Source: Gemmatimonadota bacterium (GTDB lineage: Bacteria > JAAXHH01). Taken from it: a stretch of DNA of 64,000 nt. Position 1 is the first letter of the stretch; each line of letters begins with the position of its first letter. The stretch spans positions 62,001 through 126,000 of the forward strand of contig VXTP01000015.1 of the NCBI GenBank assembly GCA_009837395.1, in the 5' to 3' direction. This document shows positions 1 to 8,024 of this stretch, in pieces. Under the pieces are notes generated by a model. That model was not told the DNA's origin. It made no database searches and worked only from the letters and a program-made list of their open reading frames with translations. Position numbers and translations under genes: made by a program.

Positions 1-3000
1 GGCCTGCAGATCTACAGCAAGGGGAATGAAGAAGAATGGACGGTCCATGTAGAAGGGCGCATCGCTTCGGGCGCCCCCGATCCGGGAGACGGCCAGTCCG
101 GCCAGGCTGACCAGGCTGGCCAGGTTGACCGGCAGGTCGACCTGGAAACGCTGAAAGACGGTCTCTCGCCCGTGGACGTCGCGGGCTACTACCGCCACCG
201 GGCGAGTACGGGGGTCGATCTCGGTCCCAGCTTCCGCACGCTCGGCAACGCATGGTCCCGGCCGGGCGAGGCGGTGGCGGAGGTCTCTATAACGGAACCC
301 CACGACAGGGATGGGCTTGACGTGCATCCCCTCGTCCTCGACGGATGCTTCCAGGTCATGGGCGTTGCGCGGAACGTGGCGGAGACCGAAGGCGGAGCGA
401 CCTATCTGCCCTTCGGCTGGGAGCGGATGTGGCTGGCGGGGCCGCTGCCGGACCGGGTGGTCTGTCACGTGCTGCTTGGCGAATCCTCCCGCGGCGCCGA
501 AGCCCACCCGGACGAGACGCCGGAAGTACTGAGCGGCGAAATGCGGATTTACGATCCGAACGGCGCCCTGGTCGGCCGCCTGAGCGGATACACGGTGAAA
601 CGGGCGACCCGGGCAGCCCTGCTGGCGGCGGTCGAGGGCGTGAACGACCTGCTGTACGAGGTCGTATGGCGCGAGCGCCCCCTGGCCCCGGGAATCGAAG
701 CGGCGGACTTCTTCCCGAGTCCTTCGGAGATCGCGGACAACGCACAGTCGTTTACGGGCTACCTGACAGACGCCGGCGTGGATCCGGAGAACCGGAACGC
801 CCTGCTGGCGGACCTGGAGCGATGGTCGCGGTCCCGCGCACTCGCGTCGCTGGAGGAACTGGGATGGCAACGTGAGAAAGGCGCGGTGGTGGACCCCGAC
901 GATCTCAGGCAGGCGCTGGGTGTCCTGCCCGAACACACCCGACTCTTTCGCCGGCTTTTCGAGATGCTCGCCAGGTCCGGCGTAATGGAGGAGCGGGACG
1001 ACGGATTCCGCGTGGTTGTGGGACCGGAGGATCCGCTCCCCGACCATATGCCTGGCGACCTCGAGGCGTTCGCAGGCTGGATGAAGGACAGGTATGACCA
1101 GGGCCAGATCGAGATCGGGCTGTTCCTTCGGTCCGGCCTCGCCCTGGCGGAGGTGCTTCGCGGAAAAGAGGACCCCCTGACCCTCCTGTTCAGCAGTGGA
1201 GAACCGACGGCTGGCGATCTTTATCTGAAAGCGCCCGTCGCGCGGGCCGCGAACAGGATGCTCACGGAGGCGGTGCAGGCCCTCGTGTCCAAACTGCCGG
1301 AAGGACGGCGCCTCAGGGTGATCGAAGTCGGGGCCGGCACGGGGTCCGCGACCGCGTCCGTGTTGCCCGAGCTTCCGGAGGGCCGGTTCGTGTATACCTA
1401 CACGGATATTTCCGCGGGCTTCTTCTCCGAGGCGGAAGCCCGGTTCGGCGACCGTGGCGGAGCCATCGACTATCGCCCGCTGGATATCGAAAAGGACCCG
1501 ATCGAGCAGGGATTCGAGCCGCACGGTTACGACCTGCTGATCGCGTCGAACGTATTGCACGCGACACGGTACCTGACAGAAACCCTCGGTCACTGCAGGG
1601 ATTTGCTCGCGCCGTCCGGCCAACTGATCGCGCTCGAGAACCTCAGCGGACTGGGTTGGATGGACCTGACCTTCGGACAGCTCGACGGCTGGTGGCGGTT
1701 CGCCGACGATTACCGGCCCCACCACGCGCTGGCAGGGCCCGACGTATGGAAGCAGGCCCTCGGCGACGCGGGATTCGCGGAAGCGGAAGTGCTGGGACCC
1801 GACGGACCCGACGGACCGGATGGAACAGGCACACCAGACGGACCAGGCGGGCCGGATACATCGAACGCGTCCACGATCCTGGACAAAGGCGTGATCGTGG
1901 CCCAGGGACCAGCGAAGGTGTCCGAGTCTGCCGGCACGTGGATCCTCACCGAGGACCGGGCGGGACGCGCGGTGGAACTCGCGTCCGCGCTGGCGGAGCG
2001 GAACCAGACGGTCTACCTGGTGCGGGACGGCGACGCAGCGGACGACCAGCCCGCCGCCACCGACCCGGGTATCGTCAGGACCACCGCGGAATGGGGGCAA
2101 CGCGAATCGTGGCGAACGCTGATCGAAGGCCTGCCGCAGGACGTACCCTTCGGCGGCGTCGTACATCTGGCTGGCCTGGACGGCCCCGGCGCGCAGGCCG
2201 CCACGGTAGAACTGGCCGCGGAAGTGCAGCGCGCCGGAGCCTGTGCCCTCGCACTCGTGCAGGGACTGATCGATACCGATTCGACCCCGGCCAGGGGCGT
2301 CTGGTTCATCACCCGGGGGTCCCAGGTACTGGAACGGGAACTCGGTGGTGAACTGGCGGGCGCCGCCCTTTGGGGCTTCGGCAAGGGGGTGGCCCGCGAA
2401 GCGCCCCATCTGCAACCACGGATGCTGGATCTGGACCCCGCGGAGCTCGCACCGGATCCCGGTCTCGTCAATGAACTCATGTACCCGGACGATGAGAACC
2501 ACATCGTCTACCGGCGGGAAGGCCGCAAGGTGGCACGGCTGGTTCGCATGGGAGACGGATCCGACCGCCTGGACTTTCCGGAAGACCAGGAATGGGTGCT
2601 GGCGCCCGACCCTGCGGGCGTGTTCGACCAACCCTTTGTACAGCCGCTCCCACCGCGCCCGCTCGAACCCCGGGAAGTCCGGGTCGCCGTCGAGGCGGCC
2701 GGGCTCAATTTCTGGGATGTATTCCGGTCCCTCGGTTTCATCGAAGAGGGGCTCCTGGGCCGGGAGATGTGCGGCGTGATTACCGAGGTGGGCGACGAAG
2801 TATCGTCCGTCTCCGTGGGCGATCACATAGTGGGACTGGGCTTCGGCGCCTTCGCGCCGCTCATGATCACCCATGGGGACCTCGTAGCGCCCGCACCGGA
2901 GGGGTTCTCCGTCTCCGGGCTCGCCACGGTGCCCAGCGCCTTCGTATCCGCCGCGCTTTCCTTCGAATACTCCGGACTCGAGGCGGGAGAAAAAGTGCTC

Positions 3001-6000
3001 ATTCACGCCGGCGCCGGCGGGGTGGGCCTGGCGGCCGTCCAGCTGGTTCAGGCCGCGGGGGCCGAGGTCCATGCCACGGCAAGCGCCCCGAAACAGGCCT
3101 ATCTCCGTTCGCTGGGCGTTGAACACATTTACGACAGCCGCACGACGGCATTCGGAGCGGAGATCCTCGAAGCCACGGATGGAGAAGGTGTGGACGTGGT
3201 CCTGAACAGCCTGACGGGCGAGGGGTTCATCGACGCCAGCCTGTCCTGTCTCAAGCCCGATGGCCGATTCGTGGAAATGGCCCGGCGCGACATCCTGACC
3301 GGGGACGAGATGGCCGCGCTCCGTCCCGACGTGGCCTACGACATCCTGGAGCTGGATGTACTGAAGAAGACGGATCCCGCCTGGGTCGGCCGCGTCCTCA
3401 GAGGTATCATGGAGCGCCTGGTTTCGGGAGAACTCAAACCCATCATCCACAGCCGCTGGCCCCTGGCCGAAGCGGGCGCCGCCCTGTCCTTCATGCGGTC
3501 CGCCCGTCATCTCGGAAAGATCGTCGTTACGCCGCCCCCGCTGGTCACAGGCCGATTGAAGAAGGACCGCACCTACCTGGTGACGGGGGGACTGGGCGGC
3601 ATCGGTTGCGCGGTGGCCGGCTGGCTCGCGGACCGCGGCGCCGGCACGATCGTGCTTAACGGCCGTCGCCAGCCGGACGCGGAAGCCGAAGAAGCCATAC
3701 AGGAACTCCGGGAGCGGGGTGTGGCGGTACAGGTGGAACTGGCGGACGTGACGGACCTGGACGCGGTGGACGCTATGCTCGAGCGCATGGACCGGGATCT
3801 CCCGCCCCTGGGCGGGGTGATCCACAGTGTGGGCGTGCTGTCGGACGGCGCGCTGGGGAACCAGCGCTGGGAGAACTTCGAGACCGTGTTGCGGCCCAAG
3901 ATTCTGGGCGCCTGGCATCTGCACCAGGCGACCCGGGACCGGGACCTGGATCTGTTCGTGCTCTTCTCGAGCCGGGTCGGCGTCATGGGCAACCCGGGCC
4001 AGGCGAACCACGCCATGGCCAACGCGTTCCTGGACCAGTTGGCCGGCCACCGACGGGCGTTGGGGCTTCCGGGACAGGCCATTGCCTGGGGCGCCTGGTC
4101 GGAGATCGGCGAGGCGGCGGAGCAGAAGGATCGGATCGAAAGCCAGCGCGCGGCCCTCGGCGGCCGCTGGTTTACCCCGCAGCAGGGCCTGAGGGCGCTG
4201 GACCGGCTGGTCCGGCAGGACGGGACTCATTCCGTGGTCATGGCGATGGACTGGGCCGTGTTCGAAGAAGCAGCGGAAAGCCGGCCGCCCCTGCTCGAGG
4301 ACCTGCTTGCGGCAGCCCAGGAGGCGGCGGAAGAGGCGCCGGAATCCTCCTCGGACGACGTCCTGACCCGCCTGCGGAACACACCTTCCGCGGAGCGGGA
4401 GAACGTGTTGGTTTCCTTCCTGCAAGGGGAAGTGCAGTCGGTGCTTCGGTTGTCGTCCACCCCCGCGCCTACCGTGGGGTTTTTCGACCTCGGCATGGAT
4501 TCACTGATGGCGGTCGAACTGAGGAACCGGTTGAATCGCGCCCTTGCGGGCAGCTACACGGCGCCCAATACCCTGGTTTTCGACTATCCGGATATCTCGT
4601 CTCTCGCCACCCACCTGATGGACGAGATCGGCGACGCGGAATTGGAAGGCGGCGATCCTGAATCCGGCGGCGGCAGTGGAAGCGAAGCCGCGGGTTCGGA
4701 AGCGCCTGCCGGATCCGGCCGCTTTGCCATCGCCTCTCCGGATGCGCCTACCAGGCAGGAGAGCAGTGCCACTGCCGCCCATGAGGCCGTCGCCCCGGAT
4801 GCGCCCACCGGGCCCGCAAGCGGTGCCGTTTCCCGGACCGAAAACGAGGGCATTGCCATCATCGGCATGGCGTGCCGTTTCCCCGGCGCGCCGGACCTGG
4901 ACGCCTTCTGGAGCATGCTGGAAGAAGGTACGGATGCCGTCACAGACGTGCGTCCCGACACCGGTTCGGCGAGTGTATCGCCGGATGGGCCGGACCAGGG
5001 CGACGAAGGTTGGCGTCGCGCAGGGTTCATAGACGACATAGACCAGTTCGATGCGAGGTTCTTCAGGGTATCGCCACTGGAAGCGCGCAGCATGGATCCC
5101 CAGCAGCGGCTCCTGCTGGAGACGAGTTGGCACGCGATCGATGACGCGGGAATCAATCCCGACGGGCTTCGAGGTTCCCGTACGGGCGTGTACACGGGCA
5201 TAGCTTCCAGCGAGTACCGCGATCTGATGCAGAGCCGTGGCGGCGGGGTCAATTTCCTGGGTACCGCAAGAAGCCTGGCCGTAAGCCGGATATCCTTCCT
5301 GTTGGGTCTGGAAGGTCCCTCGGTACCCATGGAACTGAATTGCGCTTCTGCGCTGTTCGCCGTTCACCAGGCCGTGGCCAGCCTCCGTCTCGGAGAAGTA
5401 GACCTGGCCCTGGCCGGCGGCGTGAACACGGTGTTGTCCCCCGATATCACGGCGGAAATGGCCTACCTGGGCATGCTGTCCAATCAAGGCCGTTGCTACG
5501 CCTTCGACGCCAAAGCGGACGGTTTCGTGCGCGGCGAAGGCTGCGGCGTGGTCGTGTTGAAACGATTAAGCGATGCGCAGGCGGACGGCGATCGCATCTG
5601 GGGCGTGATCCGGGGTACCGCGACCAATCAGAACGGCGCGACCGCGGGTCCTACGGTGCCCAACGGCCCCGCACAGGAACGCGTGATCGAAGACGCGCTG
5701 GCGCAGGCGGGCATCATTCCCGCGGAAGTGGACTACCTGGAAGCCCATGGCGCCGGTTCGGCGCTGGGCGACACGATCGAGGTGCAGGCGGCCGCCGCGG
5801 TTTACGGCAGGGGACGGGCGCCGGACCAGCCGCTCCTGGTCGGGTCGGTGAAGACCAATATCGGCCATCTCGAGTCCGCTGCCGGTCTCGCCGGACTGAT
5901 CAAGGTGGTCATGGCGATTCGCCACAGGCGCATTCCGAAGCAACTGCACTTCGAAAAGCCGAACCCGAACGTGGAATGGGACCGCCTTCCCGTGCGGGTG

Positions 6001-7452
6001 GCCTCCGAAGCGGTGCACTGGCCGGCCCATCCCGACCGGCCGCATCGCGCGGCGGTCAGTGCCTTCGGCATATCCGGGGCGAACGCCCACGTGGTGGTCG
6101 AAGGCTACATGATGCACGACGACGCGCAATCGGCGGAAACGGCGATCGAAGCGGCCGGCGCCCGGCAGACCGTCGCGGTGAAACTGCCTTCGGGCCTCCC
6201 GGAACCGCAACGGGACAGCGCGCGTCCCGAGGCGCGGACGAGCCGCCTCCTGCCGCTCTCGGGCAAAAACCCGGCGGCACTCAGGGAACTGGCCGATTGT
6301 TACCTGTCCTGGCTGGATCGAAATCTCGCGGCCGGTACGGGCGCGGAATCGAAAGAGGAGTTCCTGGCGGATATGGCCTGGACCGCGAGTATGGGTAGAA
6401 GCCATTTCAATTGCCGGAACGGGGTGGTGTTCCGCAATGTCGCGACGCTCCGCGAAGGACTGGAGGAACTCTCGTCGAATGAGGCCCGTTTGGATGCTGC
6501 CGAGTCGAACTCGATCAATGTGGCCGCGGCCGCGCCGAAGGTGGCCTTCGTATATGATGGATGGGACGTCGGTTGGCGGGATATTGCCAAGGGCCTGTAT
6601 GATTCGGAACCCGTGGTGCGAGGCGTCCTGGATCACTGTGATGCGCTGTACCGCGGCGAAACGGAAACCTCCCTGCTCGATCCCCTGTTCGACGGGGAAG
6701 GGACGGAGTGTCCGATCGACGATCCGGCCTGGACGGACCCGGCGGCCTATGCGCTTCAGTGCGCGATTACCGCCCTGTGGTCCAGCCTGGATGTACGGCC
6801 CTCGGCAGTCTGTGGCCGCAACGCCGGAGAGATCGCAGCCGCGCAGGCCGCCGGAGCGTTCACGCTCGACGAGGGACTCCGCATCGCACTGGCGCACGGT
6901 GAGATCGCCAGGACCATGAATATGGGGCGCGATGTATCGGCAGCCGCAGAAGCATCGAAGGTCAGGCTGGATGGGATATCCGTATCGACGCCGTCACTGA
7001 CGATCGTCAGCGGCGCTACGGGAGAAAGGTTGGGGTCGGCGGAGATGGCGGACCTGGACCGCTGGATCCATCGGACAGTCGAAGGCGAGGGATCGCTCGC
7101 CAGCCAGGGATCGAGCCAGGGATCGGGCGCTTCGGCGCGAAGCCTGGCCGATCTTGCCGTGGATACGCTGATTGAGATTGGTCCGATATCGAGGTTTGCG
7201 GCGGGTATAACCGAAGCATGGCCGGAGAAGCCGGCGGATGAAGCCGCCGCGGCTCCCACCTTGTTCGGCGGCCTCGCTCATGCTGCCGATGAAATCGACG
7301 GGGAGGAGGGAGACGGATTCCTTCAAGCGGTGAAGACCGCCTACGAAATCGGATTGCCGGTTTCACCGGGCGGACTGTTCGCGGGCGAGTCACGCCGAAG
7401 ACGCGCCTTGCCCGGGTATCCGTTCCAGCGCATGAGTTTCTGGATCCGCTAA
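1..7452 (+). CDS. Type I polyketide synthase, 3' part (DH-MT-ER-KR-ACP-KS-degenerate AT)
   Basis: The frame is open from base 1, so the gene starts outside the window and 2483 codons are visible. Domains in order: end of DH (GxxxGPxF and HPLVLDG near residues 70-110), C-methyltransferase (VGAGTGS, about 440), enoylreductase (LNFWDVF about 900; HAGAGGVGL about 1000), ketoreductase (GGLGGIG about 1200; Ser1324), ACP (GMDSLMAVE, about 1500), KS (about 1615-2035; Cys1781, His1916, His1956) and a C-terminal AT-like region ending in a YPFQRMSFWI linker. DH-MT-ER-KR-ACP is the order of highly reducing PKSs. Two active sites deviate: the KR tyrosine position is His1337 (13 residues after Ser1324, Asn1341 retained), and the AT nucleophile motif reads GRNAGE with Asn2274 for Ser. 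No release domain is present. A complete KS-AT presumably precedes the window. The product is unknown, probably a methylated reduced polyketide or lipid. Confidence 0.93.
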   Translation, partial: GLQIYSKGNEEEWTVHVEGRIASGAPDPGDGQSGQADQAGQVDRQVDLETLKDGLSPVDVAGYYRHRASTGVDLGPSFRTLGNAWSRPGEAVAEVSITEPHDRDGLDVHPLVLDGCFQVMGVARNVAETEGGATYLPFGWERMWLAGPLPDRVVCHVLLGESSRGAEAHPDETPEVLSGEMRIYDPNGALVGRLSGYTVKRATRAALLAAVEGVNDLLYEVVWRERPLAPGIEAADFFPSPSEIADNAQSFTGYLTDAGVDPENRNALLADLERWSRSRALASLEELGWQREKGAVVDPDDLRQALGVLPEHTRLFRRLFEMLARSGVMEERDDGFRVVVGPEDPLPDHMPGDLEAFAGWMKDRYDQGQIEIGLFLRSGLALAEVLRGKEDPLTLLFSSGEPTAGDLYLKAPVARAANRMLTEAVQALVSKLPEGRRLRVIEVGAGTGSATASVLPELPEGRFVYTYTDISAGFFSEAEARFGDRGGAIDYRPLDIEKDPIEQGFEPHGYDLLIASNVLHATRYLTETLGHCRDLLAPSGQLIALENLSGLGWMDLTFGQLDGWWRFADDYRPHHALAGPDVWKQALGDAGFAEAEVLGPDGPDGPDGTGTPDGPGGPDTSNASTILDKGVIVAQGPAKVSESAGTWILTEDRAGRAVELASALAERNQTVYLVRDGDAADDQPAATDPGIVRTTAEWGQRESWRTLIEGLPQDVPFGGVVHLAGLDGPGAQAATVELAAEVQRAGACALALVQGLIDTDSTPARGVWFITRGSQVLERELGGELAGAALWGFGKGVAREAPHLQPRMLDLDPAELAPDPGLVNELMYPDDENHIVYRREGRKVARLVRMGDGSDRLDFPEDQEWVLAPDPAGVFDQPFVQPLPPRPLEPREVRVAVEAAGLNFWDVFRSLGFIEEGLLGREMCGVITEVGDEVSSVSVGDHIVGLGFGAFAPLMITHGDLVAPAPEGFSVSGLATVPSAFVSAALSFEYSGLEAGEKVLIHAGAGGVGLAAVQLVQAAGAEVHATASAPKQAYLRSLGVEHIYDSRTTAFGAEILEATDGEGVDVVLNSLTGEGFIDASLSCLKPDGRFVEMARRDILTGDEMAALRPDVAYDILELDVLKKTDPAWVGRVLRGIMERLVSGELKPIIHSRWPLAEAGAALSFMRSARHLGKIVVTPPPLVTGRLKKDRTYLVTGGLGGIGCAVAGWLADRGAGTIVLNGRRQPDAEAEEAIQELRERGVAVQVELADVTDLDAVDAMLERMDRDLPPLGGVIHSVGVLSDGALGNQRWENFETVLRPKILGAWHLHQATRDRDLDLFVLFSSRVGVMGNPGQANHAMANAFLDQLAGHRRALGLPGQAIAWGAWSEIGEAAEQKDRIESQRAALGGRWFTPQQGLRALDRLVRQDGTHSVVMAMDWAVFEEAAESRPPLLEDLLAAAQEAAEEAPESSSDDVLTRLRNTPSAERENVLVSFLQGEVQSVLRLSSTPAPTVGFFDLGMDSLMAVELRNRLNRALAGSYTAPNTLVFDYPDISSLATHLMDEIGDAELEGGDPESGGGSGSEAAGSEAPAGSGRFAIASPDAPTRQESSATAAHEAVAPDAPTGPASGAVSRTENEGIAIIGMACRFPGAPDLDAFWSMLEEGTDAVTDVRPDTGSASVSPDGPDQGDEGWRRAGFIDDIDQFDARFFRVSPLEARSMDPQQRLLLETSWHAIDDAGINPDGLRGSRTGVYTGIASSEYRDLMQSRGGGVNFLGTARSLAVSRISFLLGLEGPSVPMELNCASALFAVHQAVASLRLGEVDLALAGGVNTVLSPDITAEMAYLGMLSNQGRCYAFDAKADGFVRGEGCGVVVLKRLSDAQADGDRIWGVIRGTATNQNGATAGPTVPNGPAQERVIEDALAQAGIIPAEVDYLEAHGAGSALGDTIEVQAAAAVYGRGRAPDQPLLVGSVKTNIGHLESAAGLAGLIKVVMAIRHRRIPKQLHFEKPNPNVEWDRLPVRVASEAVHWPAHPDRPHRAAVSAFGISGANAHVVVEGYMMHDDAQSAETAIEAAGARQTVAVKLPSGLPEPQRDSARPEARTSRLLPLSGKNPAALRELADCYLSWLDRNLAAGTGAESKEEFLADMAWTASMGRSHFNCRNGVVFRNVATLREGLEELSSNEARLDAAESNSINVAAAAPKVAFVYDGWDVGWRDIAKGLYDSEPVVRGVLDHCDALYRGETETSLLDPLFDGEGTECPIDDPAWTDPAAYALQCAITALWSSLDVRPSAVCGRNAGEIAAAQAAGAFTLDEGLRIALAHGEIARTMNMGRDVSAAAEASKVRLDGISVSTPSLTIVSGATGERLGSAEMADLDRWIHRTVEGEGSLASQGSSQGSGASARSLADLAVDTLIEIGPISRFAAGITEAWPEKPADEAAAAPTLFGGLAHAADEIDGEEGDGFLQAVKTAYEIGLPVSPGGLFAGESRRRRALPGYPFQRMSFWIR
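91..135 (+). repeat. 9-bp minisatellite, family member A
   Basis: Five 9-bp units (ggccagtcc, ggccaggct, gaccaggct, ggccaggtt, gaccggcag) lie in frame in the PKS DH domain and encode a Gly/Gln/Ala/Asp-rich loop. The GGYCAG core recurs in five other genes of the window. Confidence 0.8.
1795..1857 (+). repeat. 9-bp tandem repeat encoding Gly-Pro-Asp triplets
   Basis: Seven degenerate 9-bp units based on ggacccgac encode a Gly-Pro-Asp-rich linker after the methyltransferase domain. The period matches the GGYCAG family but the core differs, so membership is uncertain. Confidence 0.7.
7102..7125 (+). repeat. 12-bp tandem duplication in the AT-like region
   Basis: Two perfect copies of agccagggatcg encode a Ser-Gln-Gly-Ser repeat inside the degenerate AT, consistent with relaxed constraint there. 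Confidence 0.75.
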
Positions 7453-7533
7453 GCGCCGACGGTCCGGTCGGCGGCGCCAATCGCACGAAACCCGACTGCG
7501 CCAACAGCCGACGACTGCACCAGACGCACGAAA

Positions 7534-7569
7534 CCCGTCTGCACGTTCGTTGGCGATGCTGCAGACGGG
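7534..7569. terminator. Hairpin between convergent PKS and ACP genes
   Basis: A perfect 10-bp inverted repeat (cccgtctgca at 7534-7543, tgcagacggg at 7560-7569) with a 16-nt loop lies about 80 bp after the PKS stop and 65 bp after the ACP stop. The position suits a bidirectional terminator. There is no strong T-tract, so this is moderate evidence. Confidence 0.5.
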
Positions 7570-7578
7570 CTGGTATTT

Positions 7579-7622
7579 CGCGCGACGGTCTGAACGCGCG
7601 ACAGTCTAAACGCGCGACCGTC
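7579..7622. repeat. 16-bp tandem repeat, 2.75 copies
   Basis: cgcgcgacggtctgaa, cgcgcgacagtctaaa and a partial third copy cgcgcgaccgtc lie between the hairpin and the ACP stop codon. No function is evident. Confidence 0.75.
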
Positions 7623-7633
7623 GTATGGAATGC

Positions 7634-7876
7634 TCAGGCAGCGGCGTCCAGGCGGCTGACGAGTTCCTGCACCGTCTTGACGTCAACACAGTCCTGAGGG
7701 GAGAATTCCATGTTGAATTCCTCGGCGACAAGCTTCGCGAACGCAAGAATGTCCACGGAGGAAACGCCGGCCTCAGTAAGGCTGATGTTGAGATCATCCG
7801 GCAGTGCGATGGGTTGTCCGTCGACTTCCAGGTTGTCCTGGACGAGCTTCCTGATACGATCAGCGGTCGAAGCCAT
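7634..7876 (-). CDS. Stand-alone acyl carrier protein
   Basis: An 80-residue protein, the usual size for a discrete ACP. The carrier serine sits in GVSSVDILAF, followed by the helix LVAEEFNMEF, matching the 4'-phosphopantetheine site of ACP/PCP domains; cofactor attachment by a phosphopantetheinyl transferase is inferred. The ATG is preceded by aaggaaag about 8 nt upstream. The gene converges on the PKS and has its own promoter-like sequence. The PKS ends in KS-AT without a following ACP, so this protein may carry the chain handled by that terminal KS; this is inference. A carrier for another pathway is the alternative. Confidence 0.88.
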   Translation of the reverse strand: MASTADRIRKLVQDNLEVDGQPIALPDDLNISLTEAGVSSVDILAFAKLVAEEFNMEFSPQDCVDVKTVQELVSRLDAAA

Positions 7877-7911
7877 GGATGTCTTCCTTTCCTTAAATAA
7901 GCGAACAGTTA

Positions 7912-7968
7912 CAGTTGATTAGAATTGCGAATATTTAGTATAACGGATTGCGATACCGAAATCAACTG
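7912..7968. promoter_or_regulatory. Inverted repeat around the ACP promoter, possible operator
   Basis: A 9-bp perfect inverted repeat (cagttgatt 7912-7920, aatcaactg 7960-7968) brackets the ACP promoter. Inside it, attgcga occurs twice (7924-7930 and 7947-7953), 23 bp apart. The region separates the divergent ACP and permease genes, so a regulator bound here could affect both. Confidence 0.35.
7937..7965 (-). promoter_or_regulatory. Sigma70-like promoter for the ACP gene
   Basis: Read on the minus strand: -35 TTGATT (7965-7960), a 17-nt spacer, then -10 TATACT (7942-7937, five of six matches to consensus). It lies about 60 bp upstream of the ACP start codon. Confidence 0.55.
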
Positions 7969-8024
7969 AACTTTTGGAAAATCTTACGGACAGCACGCAG
8001 TCCTCAGCCGGGAGAATCGTCCTT

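Noticed and set aside
7579-7622. Short regular repeats as a CRISPR array
   Set aside because: Units are contiguous, without spacers, only 16 bp long and fewer than three, and no cas gene is present. The same reasoning excludes the 9-bp arrays.
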